A stretch of DNA of 64,000 nt from Halocafeteria seosinensis (GCA_001687465.1 LVLI01000117.1:1-64000), one strand, 5' to 3'. Shown: positions 34,884 to 46,973, counted from the stretch's first letter. Numbers and translations are program-made. The notes: generated by a model from the sequence alone, not told the origin.

Positions 34884-35029
34884 AATATGGAAGTATTGTG
34901 TTATGCTATAGTCTGAATACGCAAAAGGATGACACGGCTGACCGCAGTACCGCAGAACTAGACTACGGAGGGATACAATCTAGCGACCACAGATATGTCC
35001 GTCCGAATCAGATTTTGATGTACAGCGCT

Positions 35030-36759
35030 TTACTGTGACCACTTGTTATTCAAATAATTTTGGAAAAGTTCGAAACCACTCTGCGGCGTGAATTGTGGTA
35101 CCCTGCGAAGCTCAAAACATCAAGCTGAAATGCACGACCATTTTACGGCACCATAGGGTAATCTCTACGTACATGTGTCCCGCACCCTTGACAATGACAA
35201 AGTTAAAGTCCTGGGCATATTGAGTCAGATATCCGGCCACCTGCTGATCGTTTCCAGAGCCTGCAGTGTACCATGGGCTCCAACGCTGCACCACTGACAT
35301 GTTCATTCCAGAGGTCCAGGCTTCGTTGTCGGTGAAAGGAACGCATGCGTCAGCGTCACCATTATAAATCGTCACCCTGTAGTTCCCTATGAGGGTTGGG
35401 TAAATGTCGCGAGGCAAGTTTGGTTCCGTTGGAGTGTATGAAATGTTTGCTCCGCACATAGAAAAGTTACCAATTTCACCGGTTGGTTTGGCATGGATAG
35501 CGCTTCTGACTGCGGCGTCATCTAAATAGTTGACAACCTCTGGAGCCTCCATTCCACACTCCAAAGGACCAAATGGAGGTAAATTGGACCTTTCTTCGAT
35601 TCGTTTCTGAATCATTGCCTCCACTTGGCTGGAAGGACGTCGGGAGAATACGCCCGTCTTCCGCTGACGGCTTGCCAATGGAATTTCGCCGTTGATGCAT
35701 TTTCCCAACACCTGCACACAGAACCTCAAATTACATTTATCTTTGATAAATATTCAAACATCATCTGTTCAAAATATTCGTACGTTATAAATATCGATAG
35801 GACCGACTTCAAAAACCATGTCCACGAGCTTCTCAATGCAGTCGATGGTGAAGTTCTTGCACTCTTGCCCAATTTCAGCATGTAACCGAGAGCTGAAGAG
35901 CCCCATTCTGTAAAGATATTCAACATGGATTGGTAGTAGCTGAGTCAAAGAACAAGCCCCGACCTCGGTGCCAGTGCATCCATTTCCAACCATGATCCCT
36001 TTTAAGTTCAGTTTGACCTGACTGTCTGAGGTTTGAGCTTGATGGATCTGGTATGCAAGAGTTGGGATATAAACACCGGCATAGCTCTCTCCTGTAAGGA
36101 AGAGCTCGTTAGCCTGGAACTCGCTGAAGCCCTCGAAGAACTGTATTAGGGCATGGTAGTTGTCGATCGCTGTCGAGGTGTCGTTGTGCACGTATCCTTG
36201 AGAATTTGTTGCGTAACTTAGACCAACACCCGCAGGAGCATCCAACCAAATCATATTAGCAATCTTATTCCATCGCGTGGGCCGCAGCGATAGTTCTCCA
36301 GATTCCTTATCCACCACAAATGGCCCCTGCTCATGGAAGAAGCCATCCATGGATGAGCATCCGGGCCCTCCATTCAACCATAGCACCACTGGGTCAGAAC
36401 TGGGATCATTCTCGCTCTCCACGAACCAATAGTCTGTCCGAACATGAGAAAGCAATTTGTAGCTGTTCATACCACTGGCTCACATAGCTAACTACTGTAC
36501 TTACGCAAATATTTACCGTCACCGACCGCCAGATATCCGGCATACTGTTTGGAGGGTAGCGACTGTTTCCAACCTGTGCCACGTAGCTTGCCCAGAATAA
36601 GTTGTGAATGGAACGTGTATTTTTTGCCAACGTGGACGTACCTGGAAGACTGGAGACCCGATCATCTTCGATAGCACCCTCCGCAAACAAGTCCATGCAC
36701 AACACCACAGCAATGGTAGCTGCTAGAAGGGGTTTCACCATCCCTACTCGTTGCACCAT
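35030..36759 (-). CDS. Serine carboxypeptidase (peptidase family S10, cathepsin A-like)
   Basis: Secreted or lysosomal/vacuolar exopeptidase. Exons: 36759-36642, 36573-36505, 36433-35784, 35711-35173, 35102-35030 (482 aa). A hydrophobic signal peptide follows the first Met residues (LLAATIAVVLCMDLFAEGA); ATGs at 36759 and 36741 are both possible. The mature start DRVSSLPG continues across intron 1 into GWKQSLPSKQYAGYLAVGDG and, across intron 2, KYLHYWFVESENDP, exactly the S10 pattern. Then VVLWLNGGPGCSSMDGF, the nucleophile GESYAGVYIP, NGDADACVPF with the catalytic Asp, and GAGHMVPQ with the catalytic His split by the last intron. Cys pairs and several N-glycosylation sites (HNDTS, NFT, NMS) fit passage through the ER. 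Confidence 0.93.
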
Positions 36760-36850
36760 TAGAATATGATTCCAAGGCAGACGAGGATCACGGCATAGAG
36801 TTGGAGGAAAATTCCAATCCAACACTGTATGTCACGTGCATGTTACGTAT

Positions 36851-36868
36851 CCCGCTTCCAGAAGCGGG
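36851..36868. other. Perfect inverted repeat, 8-bp arms with 2-nt spacer
   Basis: CCCGCTTC-CA-GAAGCGGG, about 90 nt upstream of the carboxypeptidase start. It could be a dimeric transcription-factor site. The surrounding interval 36760-37409 (650 nt, divergent promoters of the carboxypeptidase and the IQ protein) has no other recognised feature. Confidence 0.5.
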
Positions 36869-37409
36869 GAGTTGTGTGTGATTTTCAAAGCTTACATGCC
36901 GAAGGGACCGGCTCCGAGGAAACTTTGGCTAATTGACCAGAGAAGCTCTGAACTTGTCTTCAGATGTACTCGTGTTGGCCGATTACCCTTCGTAAATGCA
37001 TGATGGTCGATTTGACTCCTCGCATGTTGAAGTTTTCCTCCAGTTCAATGTGTTCAAGGCCCAGACTTCATACCTTCGAGGGACAGGCTAGTCTTGATGT
37101 ATTGTAGTAAAACTGTAGAGTATCGTTCACATGCTGGGAGTTCTGTACTGGTGGGTAGTGATTCTGTGTATGAAAGGGGGAGCAAGAACTTGGAAAACGC
37201 GCGCTGCGACGTGCTTGCGACTGGAGTCATTAAGCCGGAAGTCGTGCACAGAACTTCATACATAGATATTTTCAACGATGCAATCAGTGCACTAGGAGTG
37301 AGGGTCTGAGCTCAATGGATGGTGGAGAGTGAACACAGTGAGCAGGAATAAGCCGAGGCGACCTAATACTTCAAGAATTTACCGGCTATATAAGTGAAGC
37401 AAGCAAAAA

Positions 37410-38612
37410 ATGGAACGACGATCGACTACGTTAATGAATGCAGGTGGTCAAGGATTGCGAACCTGTGGTAGCAATGCCTCCGACAGGTCCAGTGTGGGCA
37501 GCACTAGCAAGGTCTCGGATCACAGTAGCTCGGTGACGGTTTTCGATACCGGACATCGTGAGAACTTCATAGAGTGGGACGAAAACAACAAACCGAGGTA
37601 CACACGCTACGTAAAATCAAAATATGTGAAAACGACACTTTTTACCGAAACGTTTTTCGACCACCAGAGCGGTGATGTAAAGTTGTTCACTGATACGACT
37701 CTTGGTTCCTTAGAGCGCAAAGCTGCGCAGGAAAAGCTCAGTGCTATCCGGGAACAGAAGCGCTTGCAGAAGCGTAGAGAGGTGGTTGAAAAAGTGAGAG
37801 AGCAGCAAGAGCAGTTTCTCCATCGCGAAAAGAGGAAACGACTTCGTGAAAGACGGGAGAAGAGGAAACTTAAGCGTGCTGTGGTTACCGTTCAACGACA
37901 CTTCAGAAAGTACGTACATCGGAAGTGGGAGAATGAACGCGAGCACAACAAAAGACGAGCGGCTAAAACCGTGATAGTTGATGCTTTTAGACGCACAAAG
38001 AGTAGATCTATTATGAAAGAGCGGTTGGCGCATTATCAGGAGCAGGCGAAACTGTTGCGAGCAGGTATGGAACTGGAGCAAGTCTTCCGCCGATGGATTG
38101 ATCGCAAGAGAGCTCAGGAGCAAGTAGAAAAGCTGCGCCGCGAAAGGGACCAAGAAAGGGAGGAATTTATGGAATCGATAAGACAAGATGCTTCCATTTG
38201 CATTCAGAGGATTTTCCGTGGTTTCTTGGTTCGCAAGTATATGGGCGACATACATGCCGCTAAGCGAATGCCGTATCTCATTGAAGAGACCGATGAAGAC
38301 ACTAACCAGCCGTTCTTCATTACGGAAACCGACAAAGAAGAGTACAGATTGCATGGAGGTGCAAGTAATGAGCATCACTCCAGTGTACCCACAATGTGCG
38401 ACGACCCAGACTTCCGATTGAATCCGAGCAGTAGTACTGCGTCGCAGCATCAACAGGCCCAGTCATCGACAACCACCGGTTCGACCGAGCACGCCATTGA
38501 CTCATCAAGCAGGGGTCCTAACGGTACAGGAAGTGATGTGCCTCACTTGGAACCAAGCATAAGTGGATCGACGTTCCTAAATTACGAAGATTCTGAACAA
38601 AGGGACTCATGA
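37410..38612 (+). CDS. IQ-motif coiled-coil protein, function unknown
   Basis: Intronless, 400 aa. After a Ser-rich start comes FIEWDENNKPRYTRYVKSKY, a long Arg/Lys/Glu helix (residues about 100-160) and at least two IQ motifs: VVTVQRHFRKYVHRKWENER and ICIQRIFRGFLVRKYMGDI, calmodulin-binding sites. A third degenerate site may lie at DAFRRTKSRSIMKERL. The C-terminus is Ser/Thr/Gln-rich and looks disordered. I do not recognise an orthologue; IQ coiled-coil proteins of this kind are common in flagellar and cytoskeletal complexes, which fits other genes here, but that is inference. A TATATAAG element (37387-37394) lies only 16 nt before the ATG, so the downstream Met at 37434 could be the true start. 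The stop is 4 nt from that of the convergent DAD1-like gene. Confidence 0.7.
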   Translation: MERRSTTLMNAGGQGLRTCGSNASDRSSVGSTSKVSDHSSSVTVFDTGHRENFIEWDENNKPRYTRYVKSKYVKTTLFTETFFDHQSGDVKLFTDTTLGSLERKAAQEKLSAIREQKRLQKRREVVEKVREQQEQFLHREKRKRLRERREKRKLKRAVVTVQRHFRKYVHRKWENEREHNKRRAAKTVIVDAFRRTKSRSIMKERLAHYQEQAKLLRAGMELEQVFRRWIDRKRAQEQVEKLRRERDQEREEFMESIRQDASICIQRIFRGFLVRKYMGDIHAAKRMPYLIEETDEDTNQPFFITETDKEEYRLHGGASNEHHSSVPTMCDDPDFRLNPSSSTASQHQQAQSSTTTGSTEHAIDSSSRGPNGTGSDVPHLEPSISGSTFLNYEDSEQRDS

Positions 38613-38616
38613 TAAA

Positions 38617-39108
38617 CTACTCCTCCTCTGTTTTTTGGGGAGCACCGTTTTCCTTAAAGACCTGATGAATTTCTGTCCAAGGAGCAGCTGCTTGCTCCAT
38701 AGATTTGCTCTGTAATGTCACATGTCTGCGCTGATGAAATGCTCCGAAACCAATTGAGATAACATCTAAATACGTACCGCTTCCAAAATGTGCCTCATAT
38801 CCTGATTTACCTGGCGAAATGTATAAGCGATGCTCTGTGTGGATGCTGCAATGTCGTCCAGCAGCTCCTCTCGCTGCTCCTCGTAGCTCTTTTCCTGCAT
38901 ACATGTTTCATTCCGGTGGCACATAGAAAATTAACCTTTGGACGACATGCTAAACGTACGTGAGAATCCAGTTCACTCATGGCTTTCTCTCTGTTCAAGC
39001 GTACCAGTCAACCAAGAACACATTGACACGTCAGTCAATATTATTTACTTATTAACAAACTGTGTATCATTTACCGCAGTTAACTTACCGCCCGCTGCCG
39101 AGCATCAT
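38617..39108 (-). CDS. DAD1: DASH/Dam1-complex DAD1-like small coiled-coil protein
   Basis: Four tiny exons, phase-consistent: 39108-39089, 38990-38960, 38894-38778, 38709-38617 (86 aa). The central sequence YEEQREELLDDIAAS, then a helix with VNQDMRHILEA, then SKSMEQAAAPWTEIH follows the order of the fungal Dad1 profile. That profile has an F/Y-EEQR-LV-EI start, a LN--LE middle and a --FE-V--LW end. Dad1 is a subunit of the DASH (Dam1) ring that couples kinetochores to microtubules. Protein length and the single helical-hairpin layout also fit (yeast Dad1 is about 94 aa). The likeness rests on roughly 50 residues, so another small coiled-coil protein is possible. The first exon carries only MMLGSGR and is the weakest part. 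No longer ORF reveals this gene; it appears only after splicing. Confidence 0.55.
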
Positions 39109-39288
39109 GCTGTGATAATTTAAAGCCGTTGTGAAGTTGAGCACACAGCAGCCGTTAACTGTCTATTTTGAAGGCTTTATACAGGGTTGTACAGGCCCCT
39201 CTCGTCCACTAGGGTCTCCTTAATGTGTGAATTGGAGACTGGACTACGCCATCAAGAGTTCACTGCAGTTGAGGAAAGGATTTAAACG

Positions 39289-42200
39289 ATGCCAATCGCA
39301 TCTGGAGCCCCTGGCTCCTATTCCACATCTTCATCCTCCTCTATAGGGCGCTCCAGAGGCGGTGGCGGTGGTCCCAAGTATGTCGCCAGGCCTTTATCCA
39401 AGCGCGATGAAAATACTAAAAGGCCCAAAAAGCGTAAAGGAGGAAAGAAGCATGGAGGTGGAACACTCGTGAAAAGGAGCTACAGAGGCATCGAGGTGGA
39501 AGCTCAGCCACTTCATCCCTCCCGGGAAGTGCCTATTTGGCCCTCTAGATCTTCTGCCAAGAAGTCGTTAGCTTCACTAGATAACAGGGGATTGATTGCG
39601 AAACTGCGCAATGCGCGACAAAGAGAGAATGAGGACTCGCCGGCCAATTTCACTTGCGTTGCCATCAACGCCTGGGGAGACGCCGCGGCAGCCGTTGATA
39701 CACGAGGAATGCTATATGGGGTCATGTTTAGAGAAAATCGGGTGCGAAAGCTCCATGCCTTTGGGTGTGCGGCCTCGAGCATCACGTTTTCACCCACACG
39801 AAGAGGAGAACTATACGTGGGGCTACATGATGGGAGAGCGTGTGTCTATGATATCGTGTTTGAAAAGTTGGTGGCCACATTAAGGACGCACAAACATGAA
39901 GTACATAGCATCAATGTCAATGATGAATGGTTGATGACGAGTGCCGTAGACGGTGCGGCACTGTACGAAACGGATACATTCGTAAGGAAACATTCTCTGG
40001 CGGGAGGGGCTGGTATTGTAGCTACGCACCTTACTCCTCTCTTTGTCTATAAGTCAACACCGGAAGAGGACCCAGTGGTGTTTAGACCAAGAATCGTCTG
40101 CGCATTTCGAGATGGTCATATAGCCGTGTGGGATGGGAAAGATTTTAGTCGTATCGCACAGCTTCATGTACCTCTAGATGAGGGTGATGTCATGTTCTCT
40201 TCTGTTTCTACATCCCCTGAGGGGTCATACTTAATTGCCGGTACTACGTCGAACACATTATTTGTCTGGCGGGTTGATGATGAGGTACGTCCAAGCCTTG
40301 ATGACAGTCCCACGATAAGTTTCGAATCATCTCTTGCTTGTACTGCTTGCAGCGTCTCTTACGCATACTAGATTTCACTGAGAGCTCATCAAAAATTGTT
40401 AAGGTACAATCGTTACATCTTGAACCTGTTACGGACCCGAAGCATATCACATGTTCCGTTCTGGGTGATGATGGTCGATTGCTTATCCTTCAAGTTTCCA
40501 CAACTGATTCCGAGACGGAAGAAGGGGACGAGAACGTCTGTCGAGCAATTGGCGAAATTTCGGTCCCCGCTGCCGCTATAACAAACTTCGAATTTGGGCG
40601 TCATCCTGTTACTCAGCAACCCGGGGCGAAGAAGTTGCAATCAATGTCGATGTTCAGTGTCGAGTGTACCTCTGATGGCCATTTGACTGCTCACGATGTG
40701 AAGGCTGCTCTCAGGATTGCGAAAAAGAGGCGGGAAGCCTATGAACGTCAGCAAGTGGCGACGGATGGAAGACAGTTTGCCGCAAGTCAGAAGACAATGG
40801 ATTTCGCACGAACTTCAGTAGCCACGACAAACGTGCAGAAGGTAACGTCAGTTCCTCAAACTTCGACAGCAGGGACTATGAATACGACTCAGCGAGAAAC
40901 TGAAGAGCAGGGACTGGCCAGTAATGAGGAACATGGTGTTGATACCGATTCCAAGGGGAGCGAAGCAGATCGAGCCGTTGAACAGGCATGGAAGCAAGAC
41001 ACTGAGTATCGTAATATCGAAGCATCAGACGTCGTAGATTCTGCCTTTCCGCGCAGGTATAAGAATGCGTCTGAACAGGCAGACTCCTCGAAACGCGATG
41101 CTGAGCGGCTTGAGTGGTACGACGAGAACGAGAATGCAACCGAAGGAAGCAGTGGTGCGGTGAACAGTGAAACACTAAAAGGAGAGTCCCTGCAGTACCT
41201 ATTATTCAAACTTCGTGTTCTATTACGGATGAAAGGAGCATTTCCTGGCGACAGGCGCAACACCGCTTGGAGCGCACTAATGCGTCTACCTGGTAATAGG
41301 CATGCGTACGAAGCACTAAAAGCCAAAGGAACGCATCCGAAAGTAGAAGGAATTCTGCGAGACTATGCATTGAGAAGTCACCGGTTATCTCAAAAACTGG
41401 AACACGTACTGAGTGCCGTCACTTGGTGGCTCCCTGGCTTGTGTGAACTGCAATGTTTGCCAAGCTTAGCTTTTCCGTTCATAATGCAGTTTGGCTCTGA
41501 TTTGCACATGGCCACAGAGTTCTTGATGAGCTTTTTCCTCAACTTCGGCAGCCATTGGCTAGAGTCCGTGCCATTGCCACCGTTGCCTTTGTTGTCTCAT
41601 GTAGACGTCTTGCTAGAGCACCATGATGCAAACCTTGCCGTGCATCTGGGAAAGCTGGGACTGAGCTCAATTAATTACGCTTGGCCTCTACTCAGATCAG
41701 CGTTTAGTGAGGTACTAAATAGGCAAGAGTGGGCAACTTTGTGGGACCATCTCATTGCGTACTCTGCGGACTCGTCGCTCATACTGCTCTGTGTCGTTGC
41801 TTATTTAATGTATAATCGCCACAGTTTAATGTCAATCAAGCCACAGCGATCGCCACACGGTGATGGTAACGACCTGGACACAGGAGTTGAAAAGGCCAAA
41901 GTAGAAAGCTTTTTGAGACAACAGAATCCTGTTCAGATAGGGACCCTGGTGAAGAAGTTGTTCAAGCTGCGGAGGAGTACACCGCGATACATGCTTCAGG
42001 CCATCCCTGCAGCAACCTCCAGGGGTGGTGAAGCGTCCTCCCAATCCTCTTGGCCGGGTTTAGGACCTGAGCCGATAGGCTACTATTACAGGACTGTTCA
42101 CGAGCCAGAACGGGCTGAGTTTGTGCATCTCACACCAAAAGATAGCCAGCAATTAAATATCGGTAGATCATCGGACATGTTCCAACATCCTCAATTTGGG

Positions 42201-44216
42201 GTATCTCTACCGTATCCCAACCCAGAACTATGCGGACCGCTTGCTGTGCTCCCCAGAAAGGAGGTGTCACTAACGTATTCAGTCCCATCTTCAGGTGGAG
42301 GACCTCTATCGCATGCGCATCCAAAAGTAAACGATGCGGCCATTAACTACCAAAAGGCTGAACGTGACCGTATAACAGAAGAAGAGAAACTCCTCAACGA
42401 GAGAAAGGCTGTCATAGATGAGCTGGAACGGCAGCGCAAAGAAGGGGAGCATCATCGAAAGCTGGCCGAACGAGAACAGGAACTTTTGTCTACCGCGGAG
42501 AAAAACCGGTTGCGGTGGGAAAAGAAGCGCGACAATACTTGGGCCGCGGCGAAGTCCGAATCGGATGCGACATTGCGCGACGCACGTCTGAGGACTATCG
42601 CTCAGAAAGATAAAGACACCTCTAACTTTATCCAAAACCAGCGAAAACAGAAAGAAGAGGGCCAGAAATTGCACCAAGAAACATCGGAGCAAATTCGTAA
42701 TGACATACATGAAAAGGCTGCTTCCCAGTTGGAACAAGAGGCTTTAGAAAACCTGGATAGTGAGGCAGATTTGCGGCGGCTTCGAGCATTGAGAGAATCG
42801 CAGCAAGAGAATGCCACTTTTACAAACCAACGCAACACGCAATACAGACAGAAGGCCGCCGAGTTGGAAACCAAACTGATTGGTGAAGCCTGGCGAACCG
42901 AAGACGAAGAAAGACGTCTTAAACGCCGAGTGAGGGCGGAGGAGGTGGAAAAAGAGACCCACGAAGAAGAAACGCGCAGACAGCAACGCGCCAAAGATGC
43001 GGAACAACTCATGGATCAACTCGAACGGGAGGCGACGCTCTCAGAAGCAGCCCGCGAACGACGGCTGCGCCACGCAGCTGAGGAAGAACAAGACCGAATG
43101 GATTCCAGAAGGCAGTGGGTACAGAGGCACCAGGATTCCCTACAACATGCGGAAACCGCTGGTATGAGAAGGATTCTTGAAGCTGAGAAAGAAGCTAGGC
43201 GTACTGCCGCAGCCCACGCTGAAAAGGTCCAAGAAGAAAGCAATCGTGATCATTGGAATCAATTCGATCACCATCGTACTCGAATGGCTGACATTGAAAG
43301 TTACGAGAACGTTGGCGCCTACGCTGAAGCTGCTCATGCTTCTGCCCGAATGGATACATCGAGAGCACAGCACGAGGTAAACCAAACCACAAGCAACAAA
43401 CTTGGTGCGCAACAAGAACAAGAGCGTGATACACGAATCGAGACTGATGTAGCTACAGACGCTGCAAATCGACGACGCTGGGCTGCAGCTAAGTCAAGAC
43501 TGCGTTCCGGTCTCAGTTCCAAGGATGACGAAGAGTCCGGGCAAACCAAACCTGCTACATCCAGTGGTCCGAAGATATCATCCCCGCCATCTCCCCCGAC
43601 AGCTCCACGCCGACCAAATCGCCCAGGATCGGGAAGCAATCTCGGAAAACATAAGCCATTGAGCAGTGGACCTGGAGGACTCGGCATCGGACGAGTAGTA
43701 GGGGGGAAAAAAGTCGGTTCCCCAGATGGAGAAGCAGCATGGACCGCGGTTTCACAATCGCAACGACAAAGCCCCCAAGAACCCGTCCGCCCATCTAGCG
43801 AGCAGGACTCCTATTCCGACTTCCTAGAGCACGAAAGCACTGATATGGATACGGAGGACACATTTTCTACAGAATCCGACCAGCGAACCCAGACTTTGGC
43901 AGACCTGGAAGTCCGCGTGGGCCCAGCAAGCCGCGTACGGGAGTACTCATCAAGCCAGTGGGGTATGAGTACCAGAGGATATGAAGCAAGTCAGAGCCGT
44001 AGTGCAACGGTTACCACTACGAGTGCTGCAGCTCCGAAAGAAACCGACAGCGATGACCTGGGATCTTCGAATACTGAGAGTACACTGTCAGAGGATAGTG
44101 ACACCGGAATGCGAACTCATCCACGCAGCCAGCAGGAATCCGCTGGATACAAAGTCACATACAATGACTATCGTGAGTCAGCGTCCACGCCATCATTGTC
44201 CGATAGCGATAAATAA
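39289..44216 (+). CDS. TBC1D31: TBC1D31-like protein: WD40 + TBC domain + long coiled coil
   Basis: Two exons, 39289-40284 and 40353-44216, with one 68-nt intron (1619 aa). Order: basic Gly-rich N-terminus; WD40-type repeats from about residue 120 (INAWGDAAAAVDTRGMLYGV, SITFSPTRRGELYVGLHDGR, GHIAVWDGKDFSRIAQLHVP); acidic linker; TBC domain at about 610-790. The TBC includes LLRMKGAFPGDRRNTAWSAL, GTHPKVEGILRDY, LPSLAFPFI and MSFFLNFGSHWLESVPLPPL. Next is a Lys/Glu/Arg-rich coiled coil of about 400 residues and a Ser/Pro-rich tail. This order is that of animal TBC1D31 (WDR67), a centrosomal/centriolar-satellite protein needed for cilia. The TBC Arg/Gln fingers of active Rab-GAPs are not evident, as in TBC1D31. 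The animal protein is about 1066 aa; the excess is in the coil and tail. It converges on NOC4 with 53 nt between stops. Confidence 0.82.
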
Positions 44217-44269
44217 AACCGCATTTATCTTATATCCGAATTTCGACGTAACGCCTAGACTGTGTACTC

Positions 44270-46636
44270 TTATCGGGATGCTCGAGCTTTCCTGGAGAGG
44301 TTGTCGTCTTCTCTGGGGCGCCCTCGTTTTCCCGTAAGCGGTTGAGGTGAAGACGAGAATAACAACGGGAATAGATTCAACCGTCTGGTACTCACTTTGG
44401 ACAAATCCACAACAGATTTGTATGAATCTACAATAGTCTTTCCTTCCGGAACAAGGGACTCTGCACTAGAATTAGTAGCTAAGGGTGTTTCTCGATAATC
44501 TGCCTCGAAACCCTTTCCATTAGACAAGTAGCCATCCGCCATATTGTCCAAATCTGATCTCGTAAGAACAGCTAGCGGAGTCTCAGAGAGGAACGCGGAG
44601 CGCTGATCCTTGTTCACTGGTTTCTCCATCCGCTTTTTTCTCCCCTTCTTTTTCGTGTCTACTGAGGTTGCCCCTCTACGAGCCTTCGGCTCTAGCATTT
44701 GATGAAAGAGTGACTCATAAGAAGCACCTGAGTTTTTGGTTATATCGAACATCCCTCCTTTGAATCCTCTTTCAAAGCAAGCACTTACTCCGCTGATAGA
44801 AGGGCAATAATGTCTCCGTAAAGCTACGAGTTCCCACAGCTCACTTTCCAGAGCGTTAGTTCTGGAAGGATCATCAGTTACAGGATCAAACCCGTCCCTG
44901 CTGACGCTGGTGTTGGAAGAAGTCGAACGCCCTAGTAACGACTTCTGTCGAGGATCTAATTGGCTCTTGTGCACCATATGAGAGCAAGCAGGGTGTCGTT
45001 TAAGCAAATTATAGATGAAAGGAATTGCAAATGTGGAAAAACTTGGTGGGCTGATTAATGCCAGCCGTGCCATCCGCTTTGCAAAGGATGCGACTAGATA
45101 TGCAGGGAGAGTTGCCGCCGACATAAACAGGTTGAGCATCTTGTAAAATCTGACACGGTATTTGGCACGAACATTTTCTGGAGTCAGCAACCGATACAGC
45201 TTCGGGTAAAACTGGGGGTACTCAAAGCCGTGACTTTGTATCAGATACCACAAACCGCTTAATGCAAGAAGGGACGTCGCGTTTCCAACTTCATACGCAT
45301 TCGTTAGGAAGTCAGAGAGGAGCAGTGGATTCGCCATGTTTGGCGCTATGTCAGTCGAGATCACAAGAAGAACTCGGCGGTAAACCCTTTGAGACAGAGG
45401 AAGCGACAGAATTGCAAGCCATGCATTCTCAAATGCCTTCCGTTGCTGATGAAGATCACCAGCCTTTGACGTCCCACTATTGGCGGCACTCGCGGATTTG
45501 CGTTTCGAGTGACCCTTTGCTCTTTCTTTTCGTCTTGAAGTATCGTTCGCTCCTTCGGTACTCAAATAATGAGCAGATTCATAATCTGAACCGTCATCCG
45601 ATGATTCGCTGTCGTTCGCAGCCTCTTCGTTGTTTTGTGACGTACCCTGCGCTGGAGGTACTAGAAAGCTACGAGGGCCCCAAGACTCATTGTCCGGAGG
45701 AAGAGACACTAGGAGTTGTAACTCAGTCAGTGATTCAGAAAGGTCAGAGCCCTCCATTGCTTTCACCGTTTTCCAGTATGGTGTTTGGTTGTCGGCTTCC
45801 TTCTCTCCTGAAAGCTCCCGAGACTTCATCTCAGCTATTCGTTTTACTCCTCGAGAAACTGCTAGACGTATATCATCAAACTCTTCAATATACTCCTCTT
45901 GAAGGATAGAAAACAATGATACTGTGGCATGCCTATGGAACCTGAAGCACAAAGCAACTAGAACTCGGCAAACGAGTTCAAAATTCAGTTCAAACTTGCC
46001 ATAGTTTAAACCAGAGTTCCCAGAAGGAGATTTTCCAGTAAACTCCATGAGCGTTCGCAAACACAATGCTGCAAGTTTCTCGTCCTCTTGAGACAGCAGC
46101 GAGTCCAGAAGTATTTGGAAGTATTTCTCGAGCTGGTCCAACAACCAAGAGTTTGTCTTCCTGCGGGCTTCCGTCAGGGAATTACTGTTTGTCTGAGCAC
46201 CTCCTTTACCAGCCGTATTCCTTTCCATCTGACGCCGTGAAACTATAGTTCCTTCCTCCAAATAATGCAAAAACACCCTCCGTAGAGCATGAACGCATTG
46301 TACGGGAAGTGGCTGGCTGGTTCCACTTCCCAAATTCTGCGACGCATCCCACACAAAAACACCAACAAAGAGAGTGAACGACAACAAAAAGACGTCCTAC
46401 ATGCGCAGATAGAGCATGAAAATGCACTAGAAAAGAGCTCAATAAACAGCAGTGACTCTTACCGAAATATCGACTCGGGGAAGCGCTGAAGCTTCCCGAA
46501 TCAGCTTCAATAAGTCATTGACGTGCTTCAATGACGCCTTGCAGTCATCCTCAATGGATATAATATCATCTTGTGTGAGTTTAGAGCCTTTAGGATGCTG
46601 TGCAGATGCTGTATTATGGCTCCTTTTGGACGGCAT
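44270..46636 (-). CDS. NOC4: Nucleolar complex protein 4 (NOC4, CBF/Mak21 family)
   Basis: Ribosome-biogenesis factor that works with Nop14 in 40S maturation. Exons: 46636-46463 and 46336-44270 (748 aa); intron 126 nt, longer than the local norm. Helical N-terminus (DDIISIEDDCKASLKHVNDL) leads to FLTNAYEVGNATSLLALSGL, WYLIQSHGFEYPQFYPKLYR, LLTPENVRAKYRVRFYKMLN and LPAYLVASFAKRMARLALIS, PPSFSTFAIPFIYNLLKRHP. These are the diagnostic CBF/Mak21 block. A long Ser/Glu-rich, partly basic insertion (KGHSKRKSASAA) precedes it, so the protein is longer than yeast (552) or human (516). The last residues, GKRGRPREDDN, resemble an AT-hook. A GTGAGT at the codon after DLSK could be a donor for an alternative 3' exon; the straight read-through was kept because it stays open and basic. 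Confidence 0.88.
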
Positions 46637-46892
46637 TTTGCTCTTCACATGGGCTATTTTCTCCCTCTACAAGCTCTATTACCGAGTGCCGCGCAGCCAC
46701 CAGCTTCGGGAAACATCAAAACTTTAATTTTGAATAGACACCAGAGCTGGGGACAACTTCACTAGGCCGAAAATAAGCATCAAATGCTGTGGGACAGGCG
46801 GTGGGGACTGTGGAGGCGTGTTGCCCGCCCTGAGTACGGCGGGATTGAGTCAAGTTAACATACAAAGCTGGTTTGACACGTAAACAGTGTTA

Positions 46893-46973
46893 TTGTGGTC
46901 ATACTCAGTTTNGCGATAAATTTGCGAGCATGTTTGACTAATTTGTGCTCACTTTTTGCGGAACTATGGAAAT
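46893..46973 (+). repeat. Direct repeat, left copy (about 80 bp)
   Basis: Shares TTGTGGTC, GCGATAA.TTTGCGA, A..TTTGTGCTCAC and GCGGAACTA.GGAAAT-type blocks in order with 47678-47756. The two copies lie about 785 bp apart in the same orientation and bracket the broken MUTYH fragments. One ambiguous base (n) is at 46912. They could be LTR-like or duplication end points of a decayed element; no integrase or transposase is visible between them. Confidence 0.65.

Noticed and set aside
38711-39160. Unspliced 95-codon frame at the DAD1 locus (38617-38904)
   Set aside because: It reads through two introns; the spliced chain gives a coherent coiled-coil protein with matching phases.
42306-43434. Membrane-protein-like minus-strand frames inside TBC1D31
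   Set aside because: Same artefact: antisense of a long charged coiled coil. The sense strand shows family features and continuous frame.
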